Assembly: GCA_937930605.1 (NCBI GenBank)
Contig: CALHBZ010000073.1
Span: forward strand, 1-16,829
Direction of reading: 5' to 3'
Source of the DNA: Streptococcus oralis
Lineage (GTDB): Bacteria; Bacillota; Bacilli; Lactobacillales; Streptococcaceae
DNA length: 16,829 bases
The notes beneath the pieces are model-generated. The model worked only from the letters and a program-made list of their open reading frames with translations. It was not told the origin of the DNA and made no database searches. Position numbers and translations under genes: made by a program. Below, one piece after another: positions 7,845 through 16,322 of the stretch. Each line of letters begins with the position of its first letter. The stretch's first letter is position 1.

Positions 7845-9408
7845 GAGTCACCTCCTCCAGCCACTTTTCTAGTTTGATTAGGAATTGCTCCCCAGTGTGT
7901 TCCTTTATCTTTTCAATCGAATGAATCAGGGAGTCGTTCCACACCTGCAGGCTGTCGAGATAGTAATGAGCAGCTTGCGCAAAATCCGCAATATTCTCCA
8001 ACAGATAACCATTCTTCTTATGGCTGACATACTCTGTTTTGACCCTGTTGATTTGGGGGATGCCAGCACTGATTCCCGCTATCTGGGTATAAAGGAGAGG
8101 CTGACTATTCAGATCGACAATCAAACGAACAAATTCCAACTGCTTGATTAACTCCGACTCATCCTTCATATTGACAAACGAATAGCGCATGGCCTGATGG
8201 CGATTATCCTCAAGCGGATTTTCGGCTCCTTGGTAATCTACTTCCTTCTCCAGTTCCTGATTTTTAAACCGCTCTGCGACCAGCTCTGCAACTCGTGTTT
8301 CCAAATGCTTCATTTCTTCTTGATCAGCAGCAAAGGCTCCAAAGACCAGCTCTGTATCCTTATTTTCAGAAAGGAAATACAAGACCTGATAGAGAGCTTG
8401 ATAATCTATCCCCTGCTCAAAGTCAAGTTGATAGTAGAGGAGCGACTCTTTTCGAGTCTGGCTCTTTCCCAACTCCAAGCGGGTATCAAAAGGCGATAAA
8501 TGATGGAACTTCTCTGCTTGTTCTGGAAAGTCAGATTGAGCCAAGCACAGGGTGTCCTCCCTATCAACCAGAACTAGGTCCACCTTAGGCAACAAATCCA
8601 CCAACTGAGGTAGTTGCTCTTGAGGATTTCGTCCGATAAAAAGACTGAGAACCTTGGTGGTTTGGCGAGGCAATCGATCTACAAGGAAAGCATTGTGGTG
8701 ATCACAAGCAGGCAGAAAATAGACTGCTTCTTCCTCTGGGAGTTGAGCCAATCTCTTCTCAAAAAACTCAGCAATCAATTCTCCCATATCTCTGTAAGTC
8801 TCTTTTTGGAAGCGAAAAGCAAAGATAGGATTGACCTCGATACGCCCCCCATCGTGCAAGTGCTCCCTAAACTGCCACAGTCCCTTGGGATTGAGGTAGT
8901 CTTGGTAGATAGCCTGACCATCTTCGTAGTAAATCACACTGGAGACCAGCCCCCGATCATCCATCAGGTAGTTGGCGGACAAGAGTCCATCTCCCTTGAA
9001 ATACTGAATCGTACTGATAAAACCTTCTATCCCATGCTCCACCTGAGCATAGGGCTTGCCATTCCTCAAAACTAAAATGGTAAAGGGACTGTAAACAAAC
9101 TCGCAGTCCTCTTCCCACTCAATATCTCTGACCTGCAAGACCTGCGGTCGAATCTCGTGAAAATCCTGCAATTCATCAAAAAGGGAATCGACCTGTGCTT
9201 CTAAAATACCTTGACGGTGGAGAAAATAGCGCAGATGAGGCTGATAGGACAGGAGGAGGACCTGAGCAGGAATTCCTTGGCGCTGCATCAGACGAATCTG
9301 ATTGAAGGTATCATCAAATTCTAGCTTAAAATGAGAAAAATACCAAGGTGTCAAATCGGCATGCCAGGGACGCTCCTTGCCATACCAAGCTGGGATAAAA
9401 TAATACAT
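7828..9408 (-). CDS. asp1: Accessory Sec system protein Asp1
   Basis: Asp1 is a non-catalytic GT-B-fold protein that forms a complex with Asp2 and Asp3 and takes part in delivering the adhesin to SecA2 and the membrane. This 526-residue product begins MYYFIPAWYGKERPWHADLTPWYFS, a characteristic Asp1 opening. It ends in a Rossmann-like region containing LIVDLNSQPLLYTQIAGISAGIP and HKKNGYLLENI, which resembles the nucleotide-sugar lobe of GT-B enzymes. The start is ATG 9408, because AGGAGG lies five bases before it; a TTG immediately upstream is less likely. The AGGAGG overlaps the secY2 stop, and the end of asp1 overlaps asp2 by 17 bases. The length is typical for the family. Confidence 0.94.
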   Translation of the reverse strand: MYYFIPAWYGKERPWHADLTPWYFSHFKLEFDDTFNQIRLMQRQGIPAQVLLLSYQPHLRYFLHRQGILEAQVDSLFDELQDFHEIRPQVLQVRDIEWEEDCEFVYSPFTILVLRNGKPYAQVEHGIEGFISTIQYFKGDGLLSANYLMDDRGLVSSVIYYEDGQAIYQDYLNPKGLWQFREHLHDGGRIEVNPIFAFRFQKETYRDMGELIAEFFEKRLAQLPEEEAVYFLPACDHHNAFLVDRLPRQTTKVLSLFIGRNPQEQLPQLVDLLPKVDLVLVDREDTLCLAQSDFPEQAEKFHHLSPFDTRLELGKSQTRKESLLYYQLDFEQGIDYQALYQVLYFLSENKDTELVFGAFAADQEEMKHLETRVAELVAERFKNQELEKEVDYQGAENPLEDNRHQAMRYSFVNMKDESELIKQLEFVRLIVDLNSQPLLYTQIAGISAGIPQINRVKTEYVSHKKNGYLLENIADFAQAAHYYLDSLQVWNDSLIHSIEKIKEHTGEQFLIKLEKWLEEVTHGKEV

Positions 9409-9417
9409 CAAAACCTC

Positions 9418-10635
9418 CTAAAATAGTGGCTGATACCTTTCGTTTAGTCTGAGCGCCTGCAATTCGTCGTGAATCGTAAAGAGCATACCACTCAAAATTA
9501 AAAAGAGTCCGGGAATCATACTAACTTTTAACAAACCCTCATCCTGCAAGACAAACAACATCGGAAGCCCTGCCAAGGTAACATTAAAAAGGCCACCTAT
9601 CAGAGCAAATCGTAGAACCAAGCGATTGATAAAGCGACTGGTATCCTCACCAGGATAGACTCCGTAAATGTAATCCCCTGATTGCTTCATCCGATCTGCA
9701 ATCTGTTGACCACTCACATTTACAAAGGCAAAGGCAATGCTAAAGACAAATAGGATAAGGATATAGGCATAGATCCATAAGGGTTTTCCCATAGCATACT
9801 GCTCCAGTATAGCAGAGTAGAGAGGATTGCCCTTATCCAGATATTGAAGTAAAATCAAGAGATAAGAAGGTAAACCCATGAGACTCATAACATACATATA
9901 AGGCATGCCTCCCGCAGGATTGAGCATGATCTCCAAATACGAATAACGTTTAAAGCGAGAATGGAGGCCAATTTTATTGATAGGGACACGGTATCTGGCC
10001 CGATAAAACAAAACGACTAGGTAGGTGAAAATCAGCCCCAGCATCAGCAAAAGGAAAAGTATCCAAGGGGAGACTTTATAAACTTGGATCGACTGGATAA
10101 TATCCTGTGGGAGAGAAGCCACCATACTCGCAAGGAGAATAACGACAGGGCCTCCAACTCCGATAGTCGCATTAATGTCCGACAACCAAACTAAGAAGAA
10201 GGTCCCCGCAACCAAGAGACTGGTATTGAGGAGAAAGACCAAGAAAGGATTGTAGGGAGCTTGGACAGGAAGGTTTGTAGTCAAGGCCAAGGCCTGAATC
10301 AAGGCAATTCCTAGCGTCAAGTACATTTTTCTTCTATCCTGAACCTCTGAAGGAACAGAGTTTAGACCCAGTTTCTTTGAAAAGGAAAAGACCTGCCACA
10401 AGATCATAGCTGACATCCAAGGTGAAAGCCCGATGGAAAAGAGAGAGAGGTTGCGAAGATTTCCACCAGTCAGGGCTACTGAAAAGTCCAGATAGGCTGC
10501 ACTTCCTCCGAGAAAATTCCGACTATTGAGGTCAACAAAGGGAAGAGCGATACGACTTCCGAGCACATAAATAAAGAGCAAAAACAGGGTACCTATCCCT
10601 TTTTTTACTGCAATTGATGAAATTAACTTTCTCAC
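9418..10635 (-). CDS. secY2: Accessory Sec translocase channel SecY2
   Basis: SecY2 is the channel of the accessory Sec system, a shortened paralogue of SecY dedicated to the serine-rich adhesin. The 405-residue protein has about ten hydrophobic segments, opening [33 protein letters not shown], where the first membrane helix and its RIALPF end parallel SecY. The conserved region near residues 310-330 ([29 protein letters not shown]) matches the loop before the last helices of SecY, where the pattern is usually FANxxKxxG with GxxT/R. Translation starts at GTG 10635 with AAGGAGG five bases upstream. It is the first gene of the tightly packed core operon. A 90-bp gap separates it from the upstream glycosyltransferase gene, the largest gap among the glycan and core genes. 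Confidence 0.94.
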   Translation of the reverse strand: MRKLISSIAVKKGIGTLFLLFIYVLGSRIALPFVDLNSRNFLGGSAAYLDFSVALTGGNLRNLSLFSIGLSPWMSAMILWQVFSFSKKLGLNSVPSEVQDRRKMYLTLGIALIQALALTTNLPVQAPYNPFLVFLLNTSLLVAGTFFLVWLSDINATIGVGGPVVILLASMVASLPQDIIQSIQVYKVSPWILFLLLMLGLIFTYLVVLFYRARYRVPINKIGLHSRFKRYSYLEIMLNPAGGMPYMYVMSLMGLPSYLLILLQYLDKGNPLYSAILEQYAMGKPLWIYAYILILFVFSIAFAFVNVSGQQIADRMKQSGDYIYGVYPGEDTSRFINRLVLRFALIGGLFNVTLAGLPMLFVLQDEGLLKVSMIPGLFLILSGMLFTIHDELQALRLNERYQPLF

Positions 10636-10722
10636 TAGCTCCTCCTTGTTCTTTTTTATCTTTCTATCATCATGTTATACGGAACCAATCCAGCACTTCT
10701 CTCTTAGCCCTTTTAAATCCTT

Positions 10723-10741
10723 ATCTCAGTCTTGCTGAGAT
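10723..10741. other. Small hairpin at the end of the GT8 gene, before secY2
   Basis: ATCTCAG at 10723-10729 pairs with CTGAGAT at 10735-10741 around a five-base loop. The hairpin contains the stop codon of the GT8 gene. No T-run follows it on the minus strand, so it is not a convincing terminator; it might slow ribosomes or polymerase or set mRNA ends between the glycan genes and secY2. The rest of the 90-bp gap shows no clear promoter. Confidence 0.3.
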
Positions 10742-11958
10742 TTCTCCTCCAGATAAGCCTTCAGAGCTACTACCATTTCTTCCGGTCTTTCTGCTGAGAA
10801 AATACCTGCATAGGCACTCTCAGTCAGTTCTTGAGCTTTGGTATTCTCAAAAGTCAAAAGGGGTTTATCAAAGCGTGAAACATAGTCATAAACGACACTT
10901 AGTTTTTTATCATGGTTAATATCGAGGTAGACATCTGCCTGCTGAATCAGTCTCTCAACCAAGAGGGGGAAGGTGTTGGGATAGAGGGTAACATTTTCAA
11001 AACGCGATAAGAGCATGAGTTCAGGTGCCATCATCGTATAGGCTGCAATGTAGAAATGCACCTTAGGCAGGGCTTGAACGAGATAATCGATTTTCTCTAG
11101 ACACCAAGAATTAGTTAGGGTGACACAAGTCATCACTGGCTGGTAAACTGCGACTGGATAGGCAAGGCCAGCCTGACGCCATTTCTCAGTGATGGTAGAC
11201 CACTCCATCAGATGATAGTGCCACCAAATCTCACGCAAACGCCCAACCGAATAAGTGTTCCAAGGCTTGTCTGGAGATAGATAATGCAAGATTGCCGGCA
11301 GAGGTTCCAGAGGAATATCGAAGATAAATTCATGTCCATGTAAGGCAGCCCCACTGTCAAAGCCTATCTGGAAATTATAGCAATGGTCTAAAGGAATGTA
11401 GCTGTCTTGAAAGAGCATATTGAGGATGGACTGGTCTCCCTCACTCACATGCAGGTGTTCTCGATCAGTCAGCTCAACTAGCTTTTGTCTTACAGCTTCT
11501 GCTCGCCATTTCTTGTTGTTTATCAAGAGAACACCTGCATTAAAGCCAATCCCAGCTCCAAAACAAGATGCTGCTGCAGCCAGATAGTTGTCTCCCAAGT
11601 CCATTTCAAAGAGAGGTGTCAAATCATCCGTCACTACCAGATCACTGTCCAAGTAAAGAACCTTGTCCTCTTCGACAAAATCAGGGATAAAATAACGGGC
11701 AAAGGTCATGTGATTGATATGGGGCAATTTGTTGCTCCAGTTCATCTGAAACTGGGAACCAAGCATCTTGACATCCACCAGATCGCCACCCATTTGCTGT
11801 AATTTAGGTCTGAGGGCACTGAACCACTCCTTAGGAATATCTTGGTTAAAGATATAGACCTTGACATGGCTGTTATGGTAGCAGAGAGACTTGAGCGCCG
11901 TTTCAATCTGGCGAATGTAGGCATAATCTCCTGCAAAAATAACAGAATGTTCTTTCAT
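10726..11958 (-). CDS. GT8-family glycosyltransferase with C-terminal GtfB-like module
   Basis: This 410-residue protein has a GT-A-type GT8 catalytic domain at about residues 1-260. The metal and sugar-nucleotide motif LYLDSDLVV has D104-S105-D106; FNAGVLLINN lies at 139-148, and the C-terminal metal/acceptor motif HYLSPDKPW near 225-233. A second module, about 276-404, begins MTCVTLTNSWCLEKIDYLVQ and contains VYLDINHDKK. It is shared with three other proteins here and resembles the C-terminal lobe of GtfB. GT8 enzymes of this kind in the pneumococcal psrP island (GlyE-type) add glucose or galactose to the growing adhesin glycan and carry a C-terminal add-on domain; sugar and linkage here cannot be read from sequence. 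ATG 11958 has AAGGAGAGAG upstream. It follows the GT8-DUF1792 gene by 21 bases and sits directly upstream of secY2. Confidence 0.88.
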   Translation of the reverse strand: MKEHSVIFAGDYAYIRQIETALKSLCYHNSHVKVYIFNQDIPKEWFSALRPKLQQMGGDLVDVKMLGSQFQMNWSNKLPHINHMTFARYFIPDFVEEDKVLYLDSDLVVTDDLTPLFEMDLGDNYLAAAASCFGAGIGFNAGVLLINNKKWRAEAVRQKLVELTDREHLHVSEGDQSILNMLFQDSYIPLDHCYNFQIGFDSGAALHGHEFIFDIPLEPLPAILHYLSPDKPWNTYSVGRLREIWWHYHLMEWSTITEKWRQAGLAYPVAVYQPVMTCVTLTNSWCLEKIDYLVQALPKVHFYIAAYTMMAPELMLLSRFENVTLYPNTFPLLVERLIQQADVYLDINHDKKLSVVYDYVSRFDKPLLTFENTKAQELTESAYAGIFSAERPEEMVVALKAYLEEKSQQD

Positions 11959-11979
11959 TCTCTCTCCTTTTATGTAACA

Positions 11980-14415
11980 TTATTTTGATAAGTCAGCCAC
12001 GATTTGGCTTGTATAGGTTTCATCTTCGATAAATTCAATATCTTGATCAAAATTATACTCCGCAGTATGCTTATGGTTGAATTTGATTTTGGTTTTTGCT
12101 CCCATCTTCATCCACTCATACTCAGAATCTATATGACCAATATCAAGTACCTGATAGCCGTTTTTCGTTAGGCGATAGGCCAGTACTTTAGCAGTAGGAC
12201 CTAGCATACAGAGAATCAAGCGTCCATTTGCGTGTTTATAAATTTCCTTTTCGATTTCGTTAACACGTGAATAAGCACTATGTGACGGGCAAATGATTCG
12301 CTGAATCGACTTAGCATCAGCAAAGAGATCATTCCCTACACCCGAACGTGAAGTTGCACCTTCTATCAAGAGAAGATCACGTCCCTTCCATATAGACTTC
12401 AGCTTAGCAAATTGCTCGTTTGCTTGCGTTTTATCTTCAAAATCAATATACGGGCGTGAAACAAAGGTCGATCCATACCAGGAATCACTAGACAAAGATT
12501 GATAAAAATCCGCATAGTGATCCAAATGAATTTTCCAAAAATCAATAGCCCACCAAGTAAAAATAAAGCGATTCTGGAAGATATCTGGCAGACATATTAC
12601 GGTGTCTTCGCTAGAGGGAAGAGAAATAATCTCTCTCATTGTACTTACTAATTCTTCATCATAATCTTGATAAGGGATTGAATGCCCTGCAAGGAGGTTG
12701 ATTTCCCCATCCCCAAAACGGATCAAAGAAGCATTATTTTTAATAACATAGTCAAGGGTTGCATCAATCCCTTTAACTTCGGGAAACTTACTCTGTTCTT
12801 TTAAAGTATTTCCTGCCAGCATCGATCGAAGATCTGCCAACATCTGTTCTGGATGTTCGCTAGAATATAATCGTTGACCATGATAGCCGTTTTGAGATTT
12901 ATAAAAAGCTAACATTGGTTTGGAAAGACTTGCAATTTCTGCCACAATATCACTTGTCGAATTCTCCAAGTTAATATCGAGGTAGACATCCATCTGGTTT
13001 TTAAGTCTCTCAAACTCATCTCTAGAGATGGCAGGATACAGATAAATATTCTCATGTTTCTGAGATAATGCGTATAGTTTTGAGCCCATATCCGTCCAAG
13101 CAGCAATGTGAAAAGCGATTTCAGGGCACTCGGTTGCCAAATTTCCTAGACCTTCCAGTTCTTGAGAGGCTGTAAAGGTCAAAGCGTGAAATTGAGGTTC
13201 TAAATTTTTCGTAAATCTACCATTTTGCTGGTAATCTTGAATCGATTCTATCATCCCAGCTAGAGAATCCACTACTCTTTGGCCGTATTCTCCATGTTTA
13301 GTTGACAAAAAAGAAAGAATAGGCACATCATTTTTTCGCATTTTTTCTAAAACTGACTGAACCTCTTGCCCATGATTGATATCTAAATATAGATTAGCTT
13401 TTTCTTCTAATTGATGTAAAACAGGCGGAACTACTTGAGGATATAGGCGGACGTTTTCATGAACGGATAAGGCTAGTAATTTTTCTCCCATGTCCGTCCA
13501 AGCCGCAATATTAAAAGTGATTTCTGGAAGACTGCCAACTAATTGGTGAATGGCTTCTAATTCTTGTGAATTTGTCACAATCAAACAACTGAAAGTCTCT
13601 CTCTTGGATGAGTTTAGTTGAAATTCTCCCCAGTGGTGTTGCAACATTTGAGTCCATTCCATATCATGCACCTGCCACCACAACTCTCTATATCTATTTG
13701 CAATTAAAGTTGTCCATGGTTTTCGATAGGTCGTATAATGGATAATCACCGGAGACTGAACTTCTTCTAAATGTCCCTTCCAGTTGTTATAGAAGGCAAC
13801 AATATCATGTCCCACTTGAAGATTAAAGGAACGATTCAACTCTAGCCATTTTTCTTTACACACCTGGTTAATAATCGTTTGATCCCCATTAAAATCTAAA
13901 AAGCGTCCCTCTTCTATCTCTTTTTGCATAAACTGACTTTGGTGAACCAGTTTGTCCTCTAGATTTTCCTCTCTCCACTTGGCATTATTGATCAGCATAA
14001 CACCCGTATTAAAGGTGACACCGTCTATATCCATGACAGCTGCCAATAACTGATCTCCTAGATTTATTTCCCACAAGTCATCCAAAGGAGCATTGACAAT
14101 TAAGTCACTATCCAAGTATAACACCTTGTCTTCTACAATGAGGCTAGGGATAAAATAACGAGCATAGGCTATCTGACTAATATGATTTTGAGTCCCCCAA
14201 TTTTGGAAAATATTGCCCTGAGGTAACTTTACATCAATCACATCGCCCCCTAAAAGACGCGCTATTTTTCTTGGTTTTCGAAACCAGTCTGGCATGATAT
14301 CTTGATTTAGAACATAGACATTTATATTTTTATTATGATAGAAAATTGATTTTAATGTCGTCTCTAATTGAGATAGATAGTGACAGTCTCCTGCCATTAC
14401 GATTGTTTTCTTCAT
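11980..14415 (-). CDS. Multidomain glycosyltransferase: GT8, two GtfB-like modules, DUF1792 (GT-D)
   Basis: This 811-residue protein joins two catalytic domains. Residues about 1-265 are a GT8 domain with YLDSDLIV (D102-S103-D104), FNTGVMLINN at 135-144 and HYTTYRKPW near 226-234. Two copies of the shared module follow, at about 275-395 and 408-535; each contains FxIAAWTDMG and LYLDIN or VYLDIN. Residues about 545-811 are a DUF1792 domain with IRFGDGE, EGATSRSGVGNDLF, LGPTAKVLA and DIGHIDSEYEW, the GT-D fold first described for S. parasanguinis dGT1. A GT8-DUF1792 bifunctional enzyme, GlyD, exists in the psrP island and is reported to add successive hexoses; this is probably its homologue, but sugar specificities are not visible. 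The start has a GGTAGGAAAAACAG ribosome region. It follows gtf3 by nine bases and looks intact throughout. Confidence 0.9.
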   Translation of the reverse strand: MKKTIVMAGDCHYLSQLETTLKSIFYHNKNINVYVLNQDIMPDWFRKPRKIARLLGGDVIDVKLPQGNIFQNWGTQNHISQIAYARYFIPSLIVEDKVLYLDSDLIVNAPLDDLWEINLGDQLLAAVMDIDGVTFNTGVMLINNAKWREENLEDKLVHQSQFMQKEIEEGRFLDFNGDQTIINQVCKEKWLELNRSFNLQVGHDIVAFYNNWKGHLEEVQSPVIIHYTTYRKPWTTLIANRYRELWWQVHDMEWTQMLQHHWGEFQLNSSKRETFSCLIVTNSQELEAIHQLVGSLPEITFNIAAWTDMGEKLLALSVHENVRLYPQVVPPVLHQLEEKANLYLDINHGQEVQSVLEKMRKNDVPILSFLSTKHGEYGQRVVDSLAGMIESIQDYQQNGRFTKNLEPQFHALTFTASQELEGLGNLATECPEIAFHIAAWTDMGSKLYALSQKHENIYLYPAISRDEFERLKNQMDVYLDINLENSTSDIVAEIASLSKPMLAFYKSQNGYHGQRLYSSEHPEQMLADLRSMLAGNTLKEQSKFPEVKGIDATLDYVIKNNASLIRFGDGEINLLAGHSIPYQDYDEELVSTMREIISLPSSEDTVICLPDIFQNRFIFTWWAIDFWKIHLDHYADFYQSLSSDSWYGSTFVSRPYIDFEDKTQANEQFAKLKSIWKGRDLLLIEGATSRSGVGNDLFADAKSIQRIICPSHSAYSRVNEIEKEIYKHANGRLILCMLGPTAKVLAYRLTKNGYQVLDIGHIDSEYEWMKMGAKTKIKFNHKHTAEYNFDQDIEFIEDETYTSQIVADLSK

Positions 14416-14424
14416 CTGTTTTTC

Positions 14425-15435
14425 CTACCTTACTCCCAGTTGAAAAATAGCCTCAACCAAGATTTTTTTCGTAAAATATCCCTCTTTTAATAAATAACTA
14501 AACATTTCGATACGCCTTGTCATATCACAGTATTTTTCTTCAGTTATGGATGAGACAAGCTGACTCGCTTCTTCTAGAGTCTCAACCGCAAAACCCAAGC
14601 CCTGTTCAACAATAAACTGCATCGTTGAAAGATTTTTGGGAACAATAACAGGAATTCCAGCAGCTAAGTAAGTACTAACTTTATGAGAAAGATTCATTCC
14701 ATAATAGTCTCTATTTTCTCCTGGATTTTCAGTAGTCCCCCATACCAAACCAAATCCTCCCTTTGAAAGTTCTAAAAGGAGTTCCTCATCTCGCTTCCAG
14801 CCCTCTATTATAAAAGTTGGTGCTTGATTTTTTCCGATTGGTTGATTTGAAAAGACTCTCAAGGGGATTGGATGAGACCAATTTAGCAATCCTGGAAAGC
14901 GTTCCAAACTACCTGCAAAGAAAATTTCTCTTTTGAAGATTGGCTTATAGAGGGCTAAAGAATGAGGGTGGTCCCACATCCCTTGAATCAGTATTTTGGG
15001 ATTTTCTAGCCCTTCCTCAAGCAATCGTTTCTTCATTTTTTCCGAAGGCACTATCAATACATCTGCCTGCTGATACAAATAAAGATAATCCTTCATAAGG
15101 TAATAATTACTATCAAACATTAGGGGAACAACATCATGAATAAAAAGAACCAACTTAACTTGCATGTCTTTGAGTTTATCAATAAATAAGCGATCAAACT
15201 CAACACCATTCCACGTAGGTGACTGAAAAACAACAATATCCCCGATAGAAACACTCGACATAATGCCATCTATGCGTTTGTTCATTTCAGACTTGCTATC
15301 TGCTGTGATAGGATAAAAATAAACTCCTAATTCACGAAAACCTAAAGTTGAGGCAATATTTTGGACCGCATTCTGGGCTAAAATGACTGTGCTGTCTCCC
15401 GCCATCCCATATAGATTCGTTAGATGTAGTTTCAT
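14425..15435 (-). CDS. gtf3: Gtf3-type glucosyltransferase (second step of adhesin O-glycan)
   Basis: This 336-residue soluble GT-B protein matches Gtf3 (also called Nss or GtfC), which adds glucose to the GlcNAc laid down by GtfA/GtfB. Recognisable stretches are [20 protein letters not shown] at the N-terminus, [17 protein letters not shown] near 68-84, [13 protein letters not shown] near 97-109, [10 protein letters not shown] near 173-182, [17 protein letters not shown] near 232-248 and [17 protein letters not shown] near 250-266. The last two regions form the UDP-sugar site in this family. The ATG at 15435 is preceded by AGAAAGG. It lies between the acetyltransferase gene (21-bp gap) and the GT8-DUF1792 gene (9-bp gap), so the whole set is probably one transcript. 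Its presence indicates that a GlcNAc-primed acceptor is expected, although gtfA here is only a stub. Confidence 0.92.
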   Translation of the reverse strand: MKLHLTNLYGMAGDSTVILAQNAVQNIASTLGFRELGVYFYPITADSKSEMNKRIDGIMSSVSIGDIVVFQSPTWNGVEFDRLFIDKLKDMQVKLVLFIHDVVPLMFDSNYYLMKDYLYLYQQADVLIVPSEKMKKRLLEEGLENPKILIQGMWDHPHSLALYKPIFKREIFFAGSLERFPGLLNWSHPIPLRVFSNQPIGKNQAPTFIIEGWKRDEELLLELSKGGFGLVWGTTENPGENRDYYGMNLSHKVSTYLAAGIPVIVPKNLSTMQFIVEQGLGFAVETLEEASQLVSSITEEKYCDMTRRIEMFSYLLKEGYFTKKILVEAIFQLGVR

Positions 15436-15456
15436 ATTGACCTTTCTAGTCTTTAA

Positions 15457-16320
15457 CTATTTTCTTGGCTTGATTAGAATATCTCCGTTATTGTAGACAA
15501 TGCTGTTTGCAGGAATATCTTGGCGTATCAGACAACCTGCTCCAATTACAGTGTTATCACCAATTCGAACACCTTTCAAAATGGTTACATTGCTGCCAAT
15601 CCAGCAATCCTTCCCCACCATTATAGGTGCCATCTTCCACTCCCACTTTTCAATCCTCTCTGCTGTATAAGTATGATCATGGTCATAAAAACGGACACCT
15701 TCTCCAATCATGGTTCCAGATCCGATTTCGATGCGGTCAATACAGTTTATACTACAGTAGTTATTCAAAAAGACTCCTTCATAAAGAATAAGCTTTCCAG
15801 CAGGTAGTTGAAAACTCTCAAAATTACGGCAAGTAACCTTCTGAGCGACACATAGACTAGCAGAAGAGCCTATATCAAAGGAATTCCATATGCCTTCCTG
15901 ATAAATACGGTCCAAGTCATTTACGGTGATATGAGGCTGATTCAAACAATCTAAAATCGCTTCAACCATTGCTTGAGGAGTAGAGGAAGAATAGCATTCT
16001 TGTCCTTGTTGACCATGCATAGTATTATCAAAAGCAAGAACTCTCTTACCAGCCTGAGAAAACCGTGCCACCACCTGATCTACTTCTTCATAATGATTGA
16101 TATCCAGTAACACATCACAAACTCTCATCAAAAAAGAAATACTAGCTTCATCAGTTACTGTATGTAAGCGTACATTTCCCTTTGATTGTAATTCTAACAT
16201 TCTATCTGAAAATACAACGGGCGCTGCGATATGAAAGCAAACTTGTGGGAGCTGATCCAAAAGATACGGCAATTGTTCAATCTGGTCACTAACAGTTAAA
16301 ATTAAGGCATCGCCAATCAT
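15457..16320 (-). CDS. Left-handed beta-helix acetyltransferase fused to a GtfB-like module
   Basis: The C-terminal half, about residues 165-287, is a hexapeptide-repeat (left-handed beta-helix) acyltransferase of the maltose/galactoside acetyltransferase or WbbJ type. It shows IEIGSGTMIGEGVRFYDHDHTY, whose histidines include the likely catalytic one, then WIGSNVTILKGVRIGDNTVIGAGCLI. The N-terminal half, about 1-128, is the shared module (LTVSDQIEQLPYLLDQLP, FHIAAPVVFSDRM, VLLDINHYEEV). I set the start at ATG 16320, giving 287 residues, because AAAGGATGG lies eight bases before it; ATG 16332 (291 residues) is the alternative and would overlap the upstream gene by ten bases. The protein probably acetylates a sugar of the adhesin glycan, with the module steering it to the acceptor; both points are inference. 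This would be a second acetyltransferase besides Asp2. Confidence 0.85.
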   Translation of the reverse strand: MIGDALILTVSDQIEQLPYLLDQLPQVCFHIAAPVVFSDRMLELQSKGNVRLHTVTDEASISFLMRVCDVLLDINHYEEVDQVVARFSQAGKRVLAFDNTMHGQQGQECYSSSTPQAMVEAILDCLNQPHITVNDLDRIYQEGIWNSFDIGSSASLCVAQKVTCRNFESFQLPAGKLILYEGVFLNNYCSINCIDRIEIGSGTMIGEGVRFYDHDHTYTAERIEKWEWKMAPIMVGKDCWIGSNVTILKGVRIGDNTVIGAGCLIRQDIPANSIVYNNGDILIKPRK

Positions 16321-16322
16321 CT

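Noticed and set aside
8614..9075. 153-codon plus-strand open frame inside asp1
   Set aside because: It has no ribosome site or recognisable protein features, and the opposite strand is clearly asp1.
10636..10725. Separate promoter for secY2 in the 90-bp gap
   Set aside because: A TATAAC box is present on the minus strand, but no -35-like hexamer lies 16-18 bases upstream; not strong enough to call.
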